From contig JAXGQB010000008.1 in assembly GCA_040766655.1 (NCBI GenBank), positions 186,001 to 250,000 on the forward strand: a stretch of 64,000 nucleotides of DNA. The letters are read 5' to 3'. Below, one piece after another: positions 8,754-14,984 of this stretch (its first letter is position 1; the number at the start of each line of letters is the position of its first letter). The stretch is from JALOOB01 sp040766655. Its GTDB lineage: Bacteria; Chloroflexota; Anaerolineae; CG2-30-64-16. Position numbers and translations under genes: made by a program. Below the pieces are notes generated by a model. That model saw nothing but the letters and a program-made list of their open reading frames with translations, ran no database searches and had not been told where the DNA came from.

Positions 8754-9930
8754 GGCCGTTGCCCTCCGCCGCCGGCGCCATCATCCCGCCGTGCCCGTTC
8801 CCCCAGTTCCGCAGCAGATGGTCCACGTCGTCGAGCGTCAGCGCGCGCTCATCTGCCAGCACCTTGATGTGGTGCGTGAGCGCCTTGACGTGTGCGTCGG
8901 AGAGGCTGAGTCCGAGCTGATCGGCCCGCGCACGCACCGCGTTCCACCCGGTCAGGCGATGTGCGATGGAGATGTAGCGCGTGAGCCCGAAGTCGTGTGG
9001 GTCCAGCGCCTCGTAGGTCTCCGGCGCGTTCAGGATGGCCTTGGCGTGGATGCCGGCCTTGTGCGTGAACGCGCTGATGCCCGTAATGCAGTTGTTGAAG
9101 GGCACGTCCACGTCAACCATCTCGCCGACCATCTGCTCGAGCTTGCGCAGCGTGTCGAGGCGGTATTTCCGCAGTGCGGTGGTGCGATCCAGCGTGACCA
9201 TGCGCGCGATGAACCCGCCGAGGGGGGTGATGCCGTTGCGCTCGCCGATCCCCAGCACCGTGGTGTCGATGTGCGTGGCGCCGGCCTCGAGCGCCATGAA
9301 CGCGTTCGCGATCGCGCAGCCGGAATCGTTGTGGCCGTGGAACTCGATGTCGCAGCGGGTCAGCCGCCGGAGCGTGCCCACGAGGCGGCCGACCTGTGTC
9401 GGGGTGGCGATGCCCACCGTGTCCGCGATGCCGAGGCGATTGACAACGCCCAGCTTGTCGACGGCCAGGTAGACCCGCAGCAGTTCGGCCTCTTCGCTCC
9501 TGAAGGAGTCCTCCGTGCTGAACCGCAGCTCGATATCGGGCGCCTGGGCCCGGATCCACGGCAGCACTTCGGCGGCCAGGTCGATGATCTCGTCGATGCT
9601 GCGGCCATGGCTGAACTGGCGCAGTTTCGACGAGGTGCCGATCACCACGTCGATGCCGTCGACGCCCGCATCCAGCGCAACCAGCGCGTCGTCGCGATGG
9701 CAGCGGATGTGGGTGAGGATGCGGGTTCGCAGCCCCCGCCCGGCGATCGTGCGCAGGTCTGCCAGGCTGCCCGGCGAGGCCTGGGGCGAGGTCAGCTCGA
9801 GGTATTCCACGCCGAACTCGTCCAGGGCATGGGCGATGCGGATCTTCTGCTCCGTCGAGAATTGCGCGTTGATGAACTGCTCGCCCTCGCGCAGGGTGGA
9901 GTCGATGATGGCGTAGTCGGTCAATGACAT
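8746..9930 (-). CDS. Homocitrate synthase
   Basis: A DRE-TIM metallolyase of 394 residues that condenses 2-oxoglutarate with acetyl-CoA, the committed step of lysine synthesis. Family motifs are DSTLREGEQF (residues about 9-18), the metal ligands in IEFHGHNDSGCAIAN, and GIGERNGITPLGGF. The ATG at 9930 has GGGGAGG upstream and lies ten bases inside the lysJ reading frame. 2-Isopropylmalate synthase is the main alternative, but the HxHND surroundings and the operon partners fit homocitrate synthase (LysS/HCS). As the first pathway enzyme it may also be feedback-inhibited by lysine. Confidence 0.9.
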   Translation of the reverse strand: MSLTDYAIIDSTLREGEQFINAQFSTEQKIRIAHALDEFGVEYLELTSPQASPGSLADLRTIAGRGLRTRILTHIRCHRDDALVALDAGVDGIDVVIGTSSKLRQFSHGRSIDEIIDLAAEVLPWIRAQAPDIELRFSTEDSFRSEEAELLRVYLAVDKLGVVNRLGIADTVGIATPTQVGRLVGTLRRLTRCDIEFHGHNDSGCAIANAFMALEAGATHIDTTVLGIGERNGITPLGGFIARMVTLDRTTALRKYRLDTLRKLEQMVGEMVDVDVPFNNCITGISAFTHKAGIHAKAILNAPETYEALDPHDFGLTRYISIAHRLTGWNAVRARADQLGLSLSDAHVKALTHHIKVLADERALTLDDVDHLLRNWGNGHGGMMAPAAEGNGHG

Positions 9931-11171
9931 GCGGCCTCCCCGAGGACGGCGTCGACGGCCGCGAGCACGCGGTGGAGGTCGGTTTCCTCTATGACGAGTG
10001 AGGGCAGGAGGCGCAGCGTGGTCAGGCCCGCAGGAAGCGCCAGGATGCCCCGATCCTGCAGCCGTTGGAGGATGGGCGAGACCCGGACCTTCAACTCGAC
10101 GCCGGCCATGAGTCCCAGGCCCCGCACCTCGCGCACCAGGGGCGAGCGTAGTGCAGCAAGCCCGCCCAGGAGCACGTCGCCCAATCGCGCGGCGCACTGC
10201 AGCAGCGTCTCGCCGCTGCCCGGCGCGGGGTGGTCGCGGGTCAGGGCGTCGAGCACCGCCAGGCTGGCCGCACAGGCCAGCGGGTTTCCGCCGAACGTGC
10301 TGCCGTGGCTCGCGGGCGGCAGCACGCCCACGCGCGGGCCGAGCAGGCACGCGGCCATGGGCAGCCCGCCGGCCATCGACTTGGCGACCGCGAGGAGGTC
10401 GGGCACGACGCCGGAGTGCTCGCAGGCGAAGAGCCGCCCCGTGCGGCCGAAGCCCGTCTGCACCTCGTCCAGGATGAGCAGGCTGCCCCGCTGCCGGCAC
10501 AGCTCGGCCGCACCCTGCAGGTAGCCGGCCGGCGCTGGATGCACGCCGCCCTCGCCCTGCACCGGCTCGAGGATGACGGCCGCGGTCTCGTCGGTGATCG
10601 CCCGGTCGAGTGCCGGGAGGTCACCGAACGGCACGTGGCTGAAGCCGGGGAGGAGGGGCGCGAAGGGCCGGCGATACTCCTCCTTGGCCGTTGCAGAGAG
10701 CGCACCCAGGGTGCGCCCGTGGAACCCGCGCTGCGCGGCCACGATGCCCGGCCGGCCTGTCGCGGCGCGGCTGAACTTGATCGCCGCCTCGACGGCCTCC
10801 GTCCCCGAGTTGCAGAGGAAGGCACGGTCCATGCCCCTCGGCGCGACCTCTGCCAGGCGCGCGAGGAGAGCGGCCCGGACGTCGTTGTGGAAGACCTCGG
10901 GGCACGTGATGAGCCGGCTTGCCTGCCCGGCGATAGCGGCCACCACCGCGGGGTGGCAGTGCCCCAGGTTGGCCGAGCCGTGTCCGGCCACGCAGTCGAT
11001 GTATTCGCGGCCGTCTGCGTCCCAGACGCGGGCTCCGGCGCCCCTCACGATGGCCAGGGGGCGTTTCGGGTAGACGCCTGAGGTGTGGGCGGATTCCACC
11101 GAGACGATTGACGATTGACGATTGAAGATTGAAGATTGTGCCAACTGCGTTGGCCCAAGGTTTGTGGGCAT
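9921..11171 (-). CDS. lysJ: [LysW]-aminoadipate semialdehyde transaminase (LysJ)
   Basis: A class-III PLP aminotransferase, 416 residues, that transfers an amino group from glutamate to LysW-bound aminoadipate semialdehyde. SGVYPKRPLAIVRG aligns with the start of the Thermus enzyme. LILDEVQTGFGRTG and the PLP lysine in LLAVAKSMAGGLP are conserved. GGAGG eight bases before the ATG at 11171 supports this start. As a result, about 15 N-terminal residues (around QSSIFNRQSSIVS) are encoded by the GATTGAAGATTG-type repeat at 11105-11138 and have no counterpart in the family. Confidence 0.9.
   Translation of the reverse strand: MPTNLGPTQLAQSSIFNRQSSIVSVESAHTSGVYPKRPLAIVRGAGARVWDADGREYIDCVAGHGSANLGHCHPAVVAAIAGQASRLITCPEVFHNDVRAALLARLAEVAPRGMDRAFLCNSGTEAVEAAIKFSRAATGRPGIVAAQRGFHGRTLGALSATAKEEYRRPFAPLLPGFSHVPFGDLPALDRAITDETAAVILEPVQGEGGVHPAPAGYLQGAAELCRQRGSLLILDEVQTGFGRTGRLFACEHSGVVPDLLAVAKSMAGGLPMAACLLGPRVGVLPPASHGSTFGGNPLACAASLAVLDALTRDHPAPGSGETLLQCAARLGDVLLGGLAALRSPLVREVRGLGLMAGVELKVRVSPILQRLQDRGILALPAGLTTLRLLPSLVIEETDLHRVLAAVDAVLGEAACH
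11105..11138. repeat. GAAGATT/GACGATT tandem repeat in the lysJ 5' coding region
   Basis: Five imperfect 7-base units (GATTGAC, GATTGAA) lie inside the first 25 codons of lysJ, between the ribosome-binding site and the conserved domain. The same motif occurs between lysZ and lysY (12079-12110) and around 18.4-18.6 kb. Confidence 0.85.
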
Positions 11172-11174
11172 GGG

Positions 11175-12062
11175 TCAGGCCTCCACGGGGGCGGCTGGCG
11201 CTGGGGTGAAGAGCGCGGCCAACTCGAACGCCGGTTCTCCGATGACCGTGCCGCGGCCGCTCAGCGCGGCGCGCACGGGCGCAGGCCGGCGGGAATCGGC
11301 CAGGATCACGGCGCGTACATTGCGCTCGAGCGCCTCGCGTGCGGCGAGAAGTTTCTTCTTCATCCGACCCTGCGCCAGCGACTCGACCATGCCGAGATGG
11401 CCCGCGGGAACGTGGTGAATCACGCTGTCCTCGTCCGGGTACTCCGCGAGCAGGCCCGGCACGTTGCTGAGGATGATCAACGCGTCGGCCTGCAGCGCGC
11501 CGGCGATCATGGCCGCGGCCCGGTCGCCGTCCACGTTGAGCCGCTCGCCGCCGGGGTTGCGGTCGCAAACACACCCGAGGGCCAGCGGCGCGACGACGGG
11601 CGTGTACCCTGTGCGGAGCAGCAGGTCGAGCAGGCCGCCGTCGGCCGCCTCGATCTGCCCGGTGAAGTCGTCGCGGATGACGCGCTGCCGGCCGCCCTCC
11701 ACCGCGCGCACAGCGTCCTTGCGCCGCGCGAGGAGCAGCCGGCCGTCGACGCCGGAGAGCCCCAGCGCGTTGCAGCCCAGTTGTTGGAGTCCGGCCACCA
11801 GCGCCTTGTTGACGCCGCCGGCCGCGGCCATCACGTAGATCTCCAGCATCTCGGGGTCGGTGTGGCGGCTGACGTGGCCCGACGGCGACGTGATCTGCCG
11901 CACCGGCACGCCCATGCGGGCCGCGAGCCCGTCCGCGGCCGCAGAGGTGCCGTGCACCAGTACGAGCGGCCAGCCGTCGGCCACCAGCGACGCGATGTCG
12001 GCCAGCACGGGCGCGGTCTGGACGCCTGCCGCGCCGCCGAGTTTGATGACGATAGGGTTCAT
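11175..12062 (-). CDS. lysZ: [LysW]-L-2-aminoadipate 6-kinase (LysZ)
   Basis: A 295-residue amino-acid kinase of the ArgB/NAGK fold that phosphorylates the side-chain carboxylate of LysW-bound aminoadipate. It begins MNPIVIKLGGAAGV (the nucleotide-binding KLGG) and contains VHGTSAAADGLA, LSGVDGRLL and VDGDRAAAMIAGAL. The ATG at 12062 has GGAGG seven bases upstream; longer frames reach back into the repeat and lysY. The 3' end supplies the ribosome-binding site of lysJ. Confidence 0.92.
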   Translation of the reverse strand: MNPIVIKLGGAAGVQTAPVLADIASLVADGWPLVLVHGTSAAADGLAARMGVPVRQITSPSGHVSRHTDPEMLEIYVMAAAGGVNKALVAGLQQLGCNALGLSGVDGRLLLARRKDAVRAVEGGRQRVIRDDFTGQIEAADGGLLDLLLRTGYTPVVAPLALGCVCDRNPGGERLNVDGDRAAAMIAGALQADALIILSNVPGLLAEYPDEDSVIHHVPAGHLGMVESLAQGRMKKKLLAAREALERNVRAVILADSRRPAPVRAALSGRGTVIGEPAFELAALFTPAPAAPVEA

Positions 12063-12078
12063 AGGTCGCCTCCGGCGA

Positions 12079-12110
12079 ATGGAAGATTGAAGATGGAAGA
12101 TCGAAGATTG
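12079..12110. repeat. GAAGATT-type short tandem repeat between lysY and lysZ
   Basis: Four imperfect GAAGATT/GAAGATG/GAAGATC units occupy almost the whole 53-base gap between the lysY stop and lysZ start. It is the only non-overlapping gap of note within the lysine operon. Confidence 0.8.
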
Positions 12111-12115
12111 GGCGG

Positions 12116-13207
12116 TCATGGGTGCAGGCCTGTGAACTGGAGTCCGAGGGTTTCGTCCCAGCCGAGCATGAGGTTCATGCACTGGACCGCGGAGCCTGCC
12201 GCGCCCTTGCCCAGGTTGTCGATCGCGGCGAGCGCCACCAGGCGTCCGCTGGCCGCGTGGAGATCCCAGCCGACATCGGCCAGGTTGGTCCCGGCGAGCA
12301 GCTTCGGCTCGGGGTGGCGGTAGATGCCCTTGCGCTCGTGTACGATGCGGACGAATGGCTCGTCGCCGTAGGCCGCGCGGTAGGCCCGCCAGAGCGCCTT
12401 GTCGTCTAGGCCCGGTCGGACCCACGCATGCGCGGTGGCCAGGACGCCGCGCACCAGCTCAATCGTGGTGACGGACAGGTGAACGTCCTCGCGGCCCAGC
12501 GCCTGGCGCACCTCCGCCTCGTGGCGGTGGCCGGTGGGCGCGAAGGAGCGCACCGCGCCCGCACGCTCCGGGTGATGCGACGCGGCGCTGGCCGTCGCGC
12601 CCCCCTCGGAGGAGCCCGCCTTCACGTCCACCACGACGGGCGCGTCGTCGATCAGCAGGCCCGCACGCACCAGGGGCCACAGGGCGAGGGTCGCGGCCGT
12701 GGCGTTGCAGCCGACGCCGCTGACGCACGTCGCCGCGCGGATGGCCTCCCGGTTGATCTCCGGCAGCCCATAGACGAAGCGCTCGTTGTACTCCGGCGCG
12801 AGGTGCTCTGCCCCAGCGGCGCCACTGGCAGCCCCGTACGTGGCGCGATAGCGGTCGAGGTCGCGCAGACGGAAGTCCGCGGAGAGGTCGACGATGTGCC
12901 GCGCCAGGCCCGCGAGGTGCGCGATGCGGCGCTGGGCCTCGCCGTGCGGCAGGGCGAGGAAGAGCACGTCGCACGGCTGCAACTCGGCGAGGGTGGTGAA
13001 GCGGATCGGCTGGCGGCGTGCGAGGCCGGGGCCTCGCCCAGCGGGGCGCAGGTTGGGGTGCAGGCTGTGGACGAAGTCGCCGGCGTGCGATTCGGACGTG
13101 ACCTGCGCGATGTCGACGCGGGGGTGTCCGGAGAGGAGGCGCAGCAACTCGCCCCCGCCGTATCCCGAGCCGCCGACGATCGAGGCGCTGAGACGGGAGG
13201 CGTTCAT
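12116..13207 (-). CDS. lysY: [LysW]-L-2-aminoadipate 6-phosphate reductase (LysY)
   Basis: A 363-residue NADPH-dependent reductase homologous to ArgC that makes the semialdehyde. The dinucleotide loop is ASIVGGSGYGGGELLRLL, and the catalytic Cys lies in VSGVGCNATAATLAL. AGSSEGGATASAASHHPE and GVLATAHAWVRP also match the family. The ATG overlaps the lysX stop as ATGA, so it should be translationally coupled. Confidence 0.9.
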   Translation of the reverse strand: MNASRLSASIVGGSGYGGGELLRLLSGHPRVDIAQVTSESHAGDFVHSLHPNLRPAGRGPGLARRQPIRFTTLAELQPCDVLFLALPHGEAQRRIAHLAGLARHIVDLSADFRLRDLDRYRATYGAASGAAGAEHLAPEYNERFVYGLPEINREAIRAATCVSGVGCNATAATLALWPLVRAGLLIDDAPVVVDVKAGSSEGGATASAASHHPERAGAVRSFAPTGHRHEAEVRQALGREDVHLSVTTIELVRGVLATAHAWVRPGLDDKALWRAYRAAYGDEPFVRIVHERKGIYRHPEPKLLAGTNLADVGWDLHAASGRLVALAAIDNLGKGAAGSAVQCMNLMLGWDETLGLQFTGLHP

Positions 13208-14088
13208 GCTCGTCCCTCCGACGCAGCTGCGGCGGAGGCCTCCGCCACCGCGAGCACGTACCCTGCGACGCGGGCCGGGATGTCGACGCCGGTGGTGTGG
13301 ATGCTGTTACGAAACTCCATGGTGTGGTTCACCTCGTTGACCAGGTAGCCCCGGTGGGGGTCCTCAAACACGTCGATGGCCAGTACGCCGCCGCCGACCG
13401 CGCGGGCCGTGGCCAGGCACAACGCATCGAGCGCCGGCGTGACGGGGCAGTTGCTGGCCTCACCGCCGCGCGCGGTGTTGGTGATCCAGTGCGACGAGGC
13501 CCGATAGATGGCGCAGATGGTCTCGTCGCCCACGACGAAGGCGCGGATGTCGCGGCCTGGCTTGGCCACGTATTCCTGGATGTAGAAGATGCTGTGCAGG
13601 TACGAGCCGAGGACTTCCTTGTGCTCCAGGATCGCCTCGGCTGCGTCCCGGTCGTTGATGCGCGCCAGGAGCCGCCCCCACGAGCCCACGATCGGCTTGA
13701 GGACGACGGGATAGCCGAGCTCCTCGATGGCCGCGAGCGCGGACTCGGGGGTGAACGCGACCCGGGTGCGTGGCTGGGGCACGCCCGCATCGGCCAGGGC
13801 TGTGGTGGTGAGGAGTTTGTCCCAACAGGTGGCGGCCGTCTCGTAGCGGTTCACGGTGGGGATGCCGGCTGAGCGCAGGAGGCGCAGCGCGTAGATCCCG
13901 CGTGCCGCGCTGAGGGAGCGTTCCAGCACCACATCGGCGGCCGGCGGCGCAGTTCCGCCGCCGGCCGCGGAGAAGACGAGCTGGTCGTCGTTCACCAGGG
14001 TCACGTCTGCGCCGGCCGCCTCCAGGGCCGCCAGCAGCAGCTTTTCTTCCACGCGGATGCGTGAGGCGATGACTGCGACGCGTGTCAT
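13204..14088 (-). CDS. lysX: LysW-aminoadipate ligase (LysX), ATP-grasp
   Basis: A 294-residue ATP-grasp ligase that joins alpha-aminoadipate to the C-terminal Glu of LysW. It contains VNRYETAATCWDKLLTT, YPVVLKPIVGSWGRLLARI, FYIQEYVAKPGRDIRAFVVG and the metal-binding EVNHTMEFRNS. The start at 14088 overlaps the lysW stop as ATGA. A longer frame to 14169 runs antiparallel through lysW and is rejected. ArgX, the ornithine counterpart, is the alternative, but homocitrate-pathway genes in the same operon indicate lysine. Confidence 0.92.
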   Translation of the reverse strand: MTRVAVIASRIRVEEKLLLAALEAAGADVTLVNDDQLVFSAAGGGTAPPAADVVLERSLSAARGIYALRLLRSAGIPTVNRYETAATCWDKLLTTTALADAGVPQPRTRVAFTPESALAAIEELGYPVVLKPIVGSWGRLLARINDRDAAEAILEHKEVLGSYLHSIFYIQEYVAKPGRDIRAFVVGDETICAIYRASSHWITNTARGGEASNCPVTPALDALCLATARAVGGGVLAIDVFEDPHRGYLVNEVNHTMEFRNSIHTTGVDIPARVAGYVLAVAEASAAAASEGRA

Positions 14089-14255
14089 TCTCCCCAGTCC
14101 TCCGCTTCGGCGGGTGCCAGTGCGAGCGTTGGCGGCGTGAGCTCGATGAGCTCCAGGTCCGCGCCGCACGCGGGGCAGGGGACGATCTCGCCCTGGAGCG
14201 GGTCCTGCAGGGTGACCGGGCCTTCACATTCGGGACAGAGTGCTTCGATGATCAT
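14085..14255 (-). CDS. lysW: LysW amino-group carrier protein
   Basis: A 56-residue acidic carrier. Two CxxC zinc motifs are present (CPEC at residues 7-10 and CPAC at 27-30), and it ends in the diagnostic EDWGE, whose terminal Glu gamma-carboxylate carries the lysine intermediates. AGGAG precedes the ATG. It is the first structural gene after the two leader peptides, and lysX starts within its stop codon. Confidence 0.97.
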   Translation of the reverse strand: MIIEALCPECEGPVTLQDPLQGEIVPCPACGADLELIELTPPTLALAPAEAEDWGE

Positions 14256-14280
14256 GGTAAGTATCTCCTTTGGGTTGTTT

Positions 14281-14341
14281 TGGGCTTAAACAGAAAGCCC
14301 CTTCCACCGGACGTCCCGGACGAACCGGGGGGGAAGGGGCT
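14281..14341 (-). terminator. Second attenuator hairpin before lysW
   Basis: Read on the minus strand, a perfect 10-bp stem (AGCCCCTTCC with GGAAGGGGCT) encloses a smaller CCGG stem and is followed by a broken U-tract (TTTCTGTTTAA). It ends 26 bases before lysW. Because it lies between the second Lys-rich leader peptide and the first operon gene, it is read as an attenuator rather than an end-of-operon terminator. Confidence 0.75.
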
Positions 14342-14372
14342 GCGAACGCGACGTGTGTGCGCGCGAAAGTGC

Positions 14373-14438
14373 CTATCCAGACCTCCGGTCCGGCAAGCTG
14401 GTCATCTTCTTCGCGGTGCGCTTTGTCTTGAGCAGCAT
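14373..14438 (-). CDS. Lysine leader peptide 2
   Basis: A 21-codon reading frame beginning MLLKTKRTAKKM has four AAG lysine codons in codons 4-11. An AAGGAG site lies six bases upstream of the ATG, and the stop is followed 31 bases later by the second terminator-like hairpin. The composition and position fit ribosome-mediated attenuation responding to charged tRNA-Lys. There is no evidence of a function for the peptide itself. Confidence 0.75.
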   Translation of the reverse strand: MLLKTKRTAKKMTSLPDRRSG

Positions 14439-14480
14439 GTGTTTCTCCTTGACCCGCAGCCTGTGCGGGAGACTTCCGGG

Positions 14481-14521
14481 CAAACAAAAAGCCCTGCCTG
14501 GCACGTTGGCCTGGCAGGGCT
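14481..14521 (-). terminator. First attenuator hairpin (intrinsic terminator)
   Basis: On the minus strand a 13-bp stem with one mismatch (arms at 14509-14521 and 14490-14502, six-base loop) is followed directly by TTTTTGTTTG, a good U-tract. It lies between the two leader peptides. Its upstream arm (complement of 14509-14519) can alternatively pair with the complement of 14584-14593 inside leader 1 with a single bulged base, giving a candidate antiterminator. Confidence 0.82.
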
Positions 14522-14560
14522 CCTGGGTTCGGGTGTTAGTGGTTGGCCTTAGGGCCGCCC

Positions 14561-14644
14561 TTATCCCAAGCTCCAGTGGCCGTCCCTGCAGGCCAGGGAA
14601 GGCTTCTTGGACTTGGAGCGCTTGGACAGGGTCATCATGGACAT
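14561..14644 (-). CDS. Lysine leader peptide 1
   Basis: A 27-codon frame begins MSMMTL and contains SKRSKSKK, i.e. four AAG lysine codons within codons 8-14. AAGGA lies four bases before the ATG, about 15 bases after the predicted transcription start. The coding region downstream of the Lys codons overlaps a segment that can pair with the terminator arm at 14509-14519. Confidence 0.78.
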   Translation of the reverse strand: MSMMTLSKRSKSKKPSLACRDGHWSLG

Positions 14645-14665
14645 GGTTTCCTTATGTTGGGCGGC

Positions 14666-14693
14666 ATTATAACGGGATTGGGCGAGATGTCAA
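14666..14693 (-). promoter_or_regulatory. Consensus sigma-70-type promoter of the lysine operon
   Basis: On the minus strand TTGACA (14693-14688) and TATAAT (14671-14666) are separated by 16 bases, matching both housekeeping consensus hexamers. Transcription would start near 14659 and run through two leader peptides and two hairpins into lysW. Confidence 0.88.
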
Positions 14694-14711
14694 ATCGCAA
14701 ATGCCACACAG

Positions 14712-14751
14712 GGCGGCCACACAGGGCCGCCGGGCCAACCTGCGGTTGGCC
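14712..14751. repeat. Two adjacent hairpins downstream of the MoaD-like gene
   Basis: GGCGGCC/GGCCGCC with a six-base spacer is followed by GGCCAACC/GGTTGGCC with a three-base loop. The second belongs to the GCCAACC-type family also found at 27976-28008 and 46351-46414. The pair separates the MoaD-like gene from the lysine promoter and may end transcription or stabilise the 3' end of the upstream mRNA. Confidence 0.7.
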
Positions 14752-14982
14752 TTAGCCGCCGCCCACGGCGGAGTAGAACTCCACCGTGTCGGCATCGGAG
14801 GCGAGGGCGGTCGCAGGGTCGACCGCGCGGCGGTTGACCGTGGCGATGGCGACCTCCGCGGGCGGAATGCCTAGTTCCCGGAGCAGATCGAGCAGCCCGA
14901 TCGGCTGCTCCTGCATCCGCTCCAGCCAGGCCCGCTTCTGCGGGTCATACCAGGTCAGGTGGCCGCCCAGGTGCACGCGCAT
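14752..14982 (-). CDS. MoaD/ThiS-family sulfur carrier
   Basis: A 76-residue beta-grasp protein ending in VGGG, the C-terminal Gly-Gly needed for adenylation and thiocarboxylation. It starts two bases after the aldehyde:ferredoxin oxidoreductase stop, so it probably supplies sulfur for the tungsto- or molybdopterin cofactor of that enzyme. The internal part is typical of short MoaD-like proteins fixed next to AOR genes. Confidence 0.8.
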   Translation of the reverse strand: MRVHLGGHLTWYDPQKRAWLERMQEQPIGLLDLLRELGIPPAEVAIATVNRRAVDPATALASDADTVEFYSAVGGG

Positions 14983-14984
14983 GG

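Noticed and set aside
14281..14521. The two hairpins as terminators of the MoaD-like gene
   Set aside because: They lie downstream of the consensus promoter at 14666-14693 and each follows a Lys-rich reading frame, so they belong to the lysine operon leader.
14256..14660. Lysine riboswitch (L-box) upstream of lysW
   Set aside because: The leader contains two short Lys-rich reading frames with ribosome-binding sites and simple terminators. I could not recognise the multi-helix L-box core.
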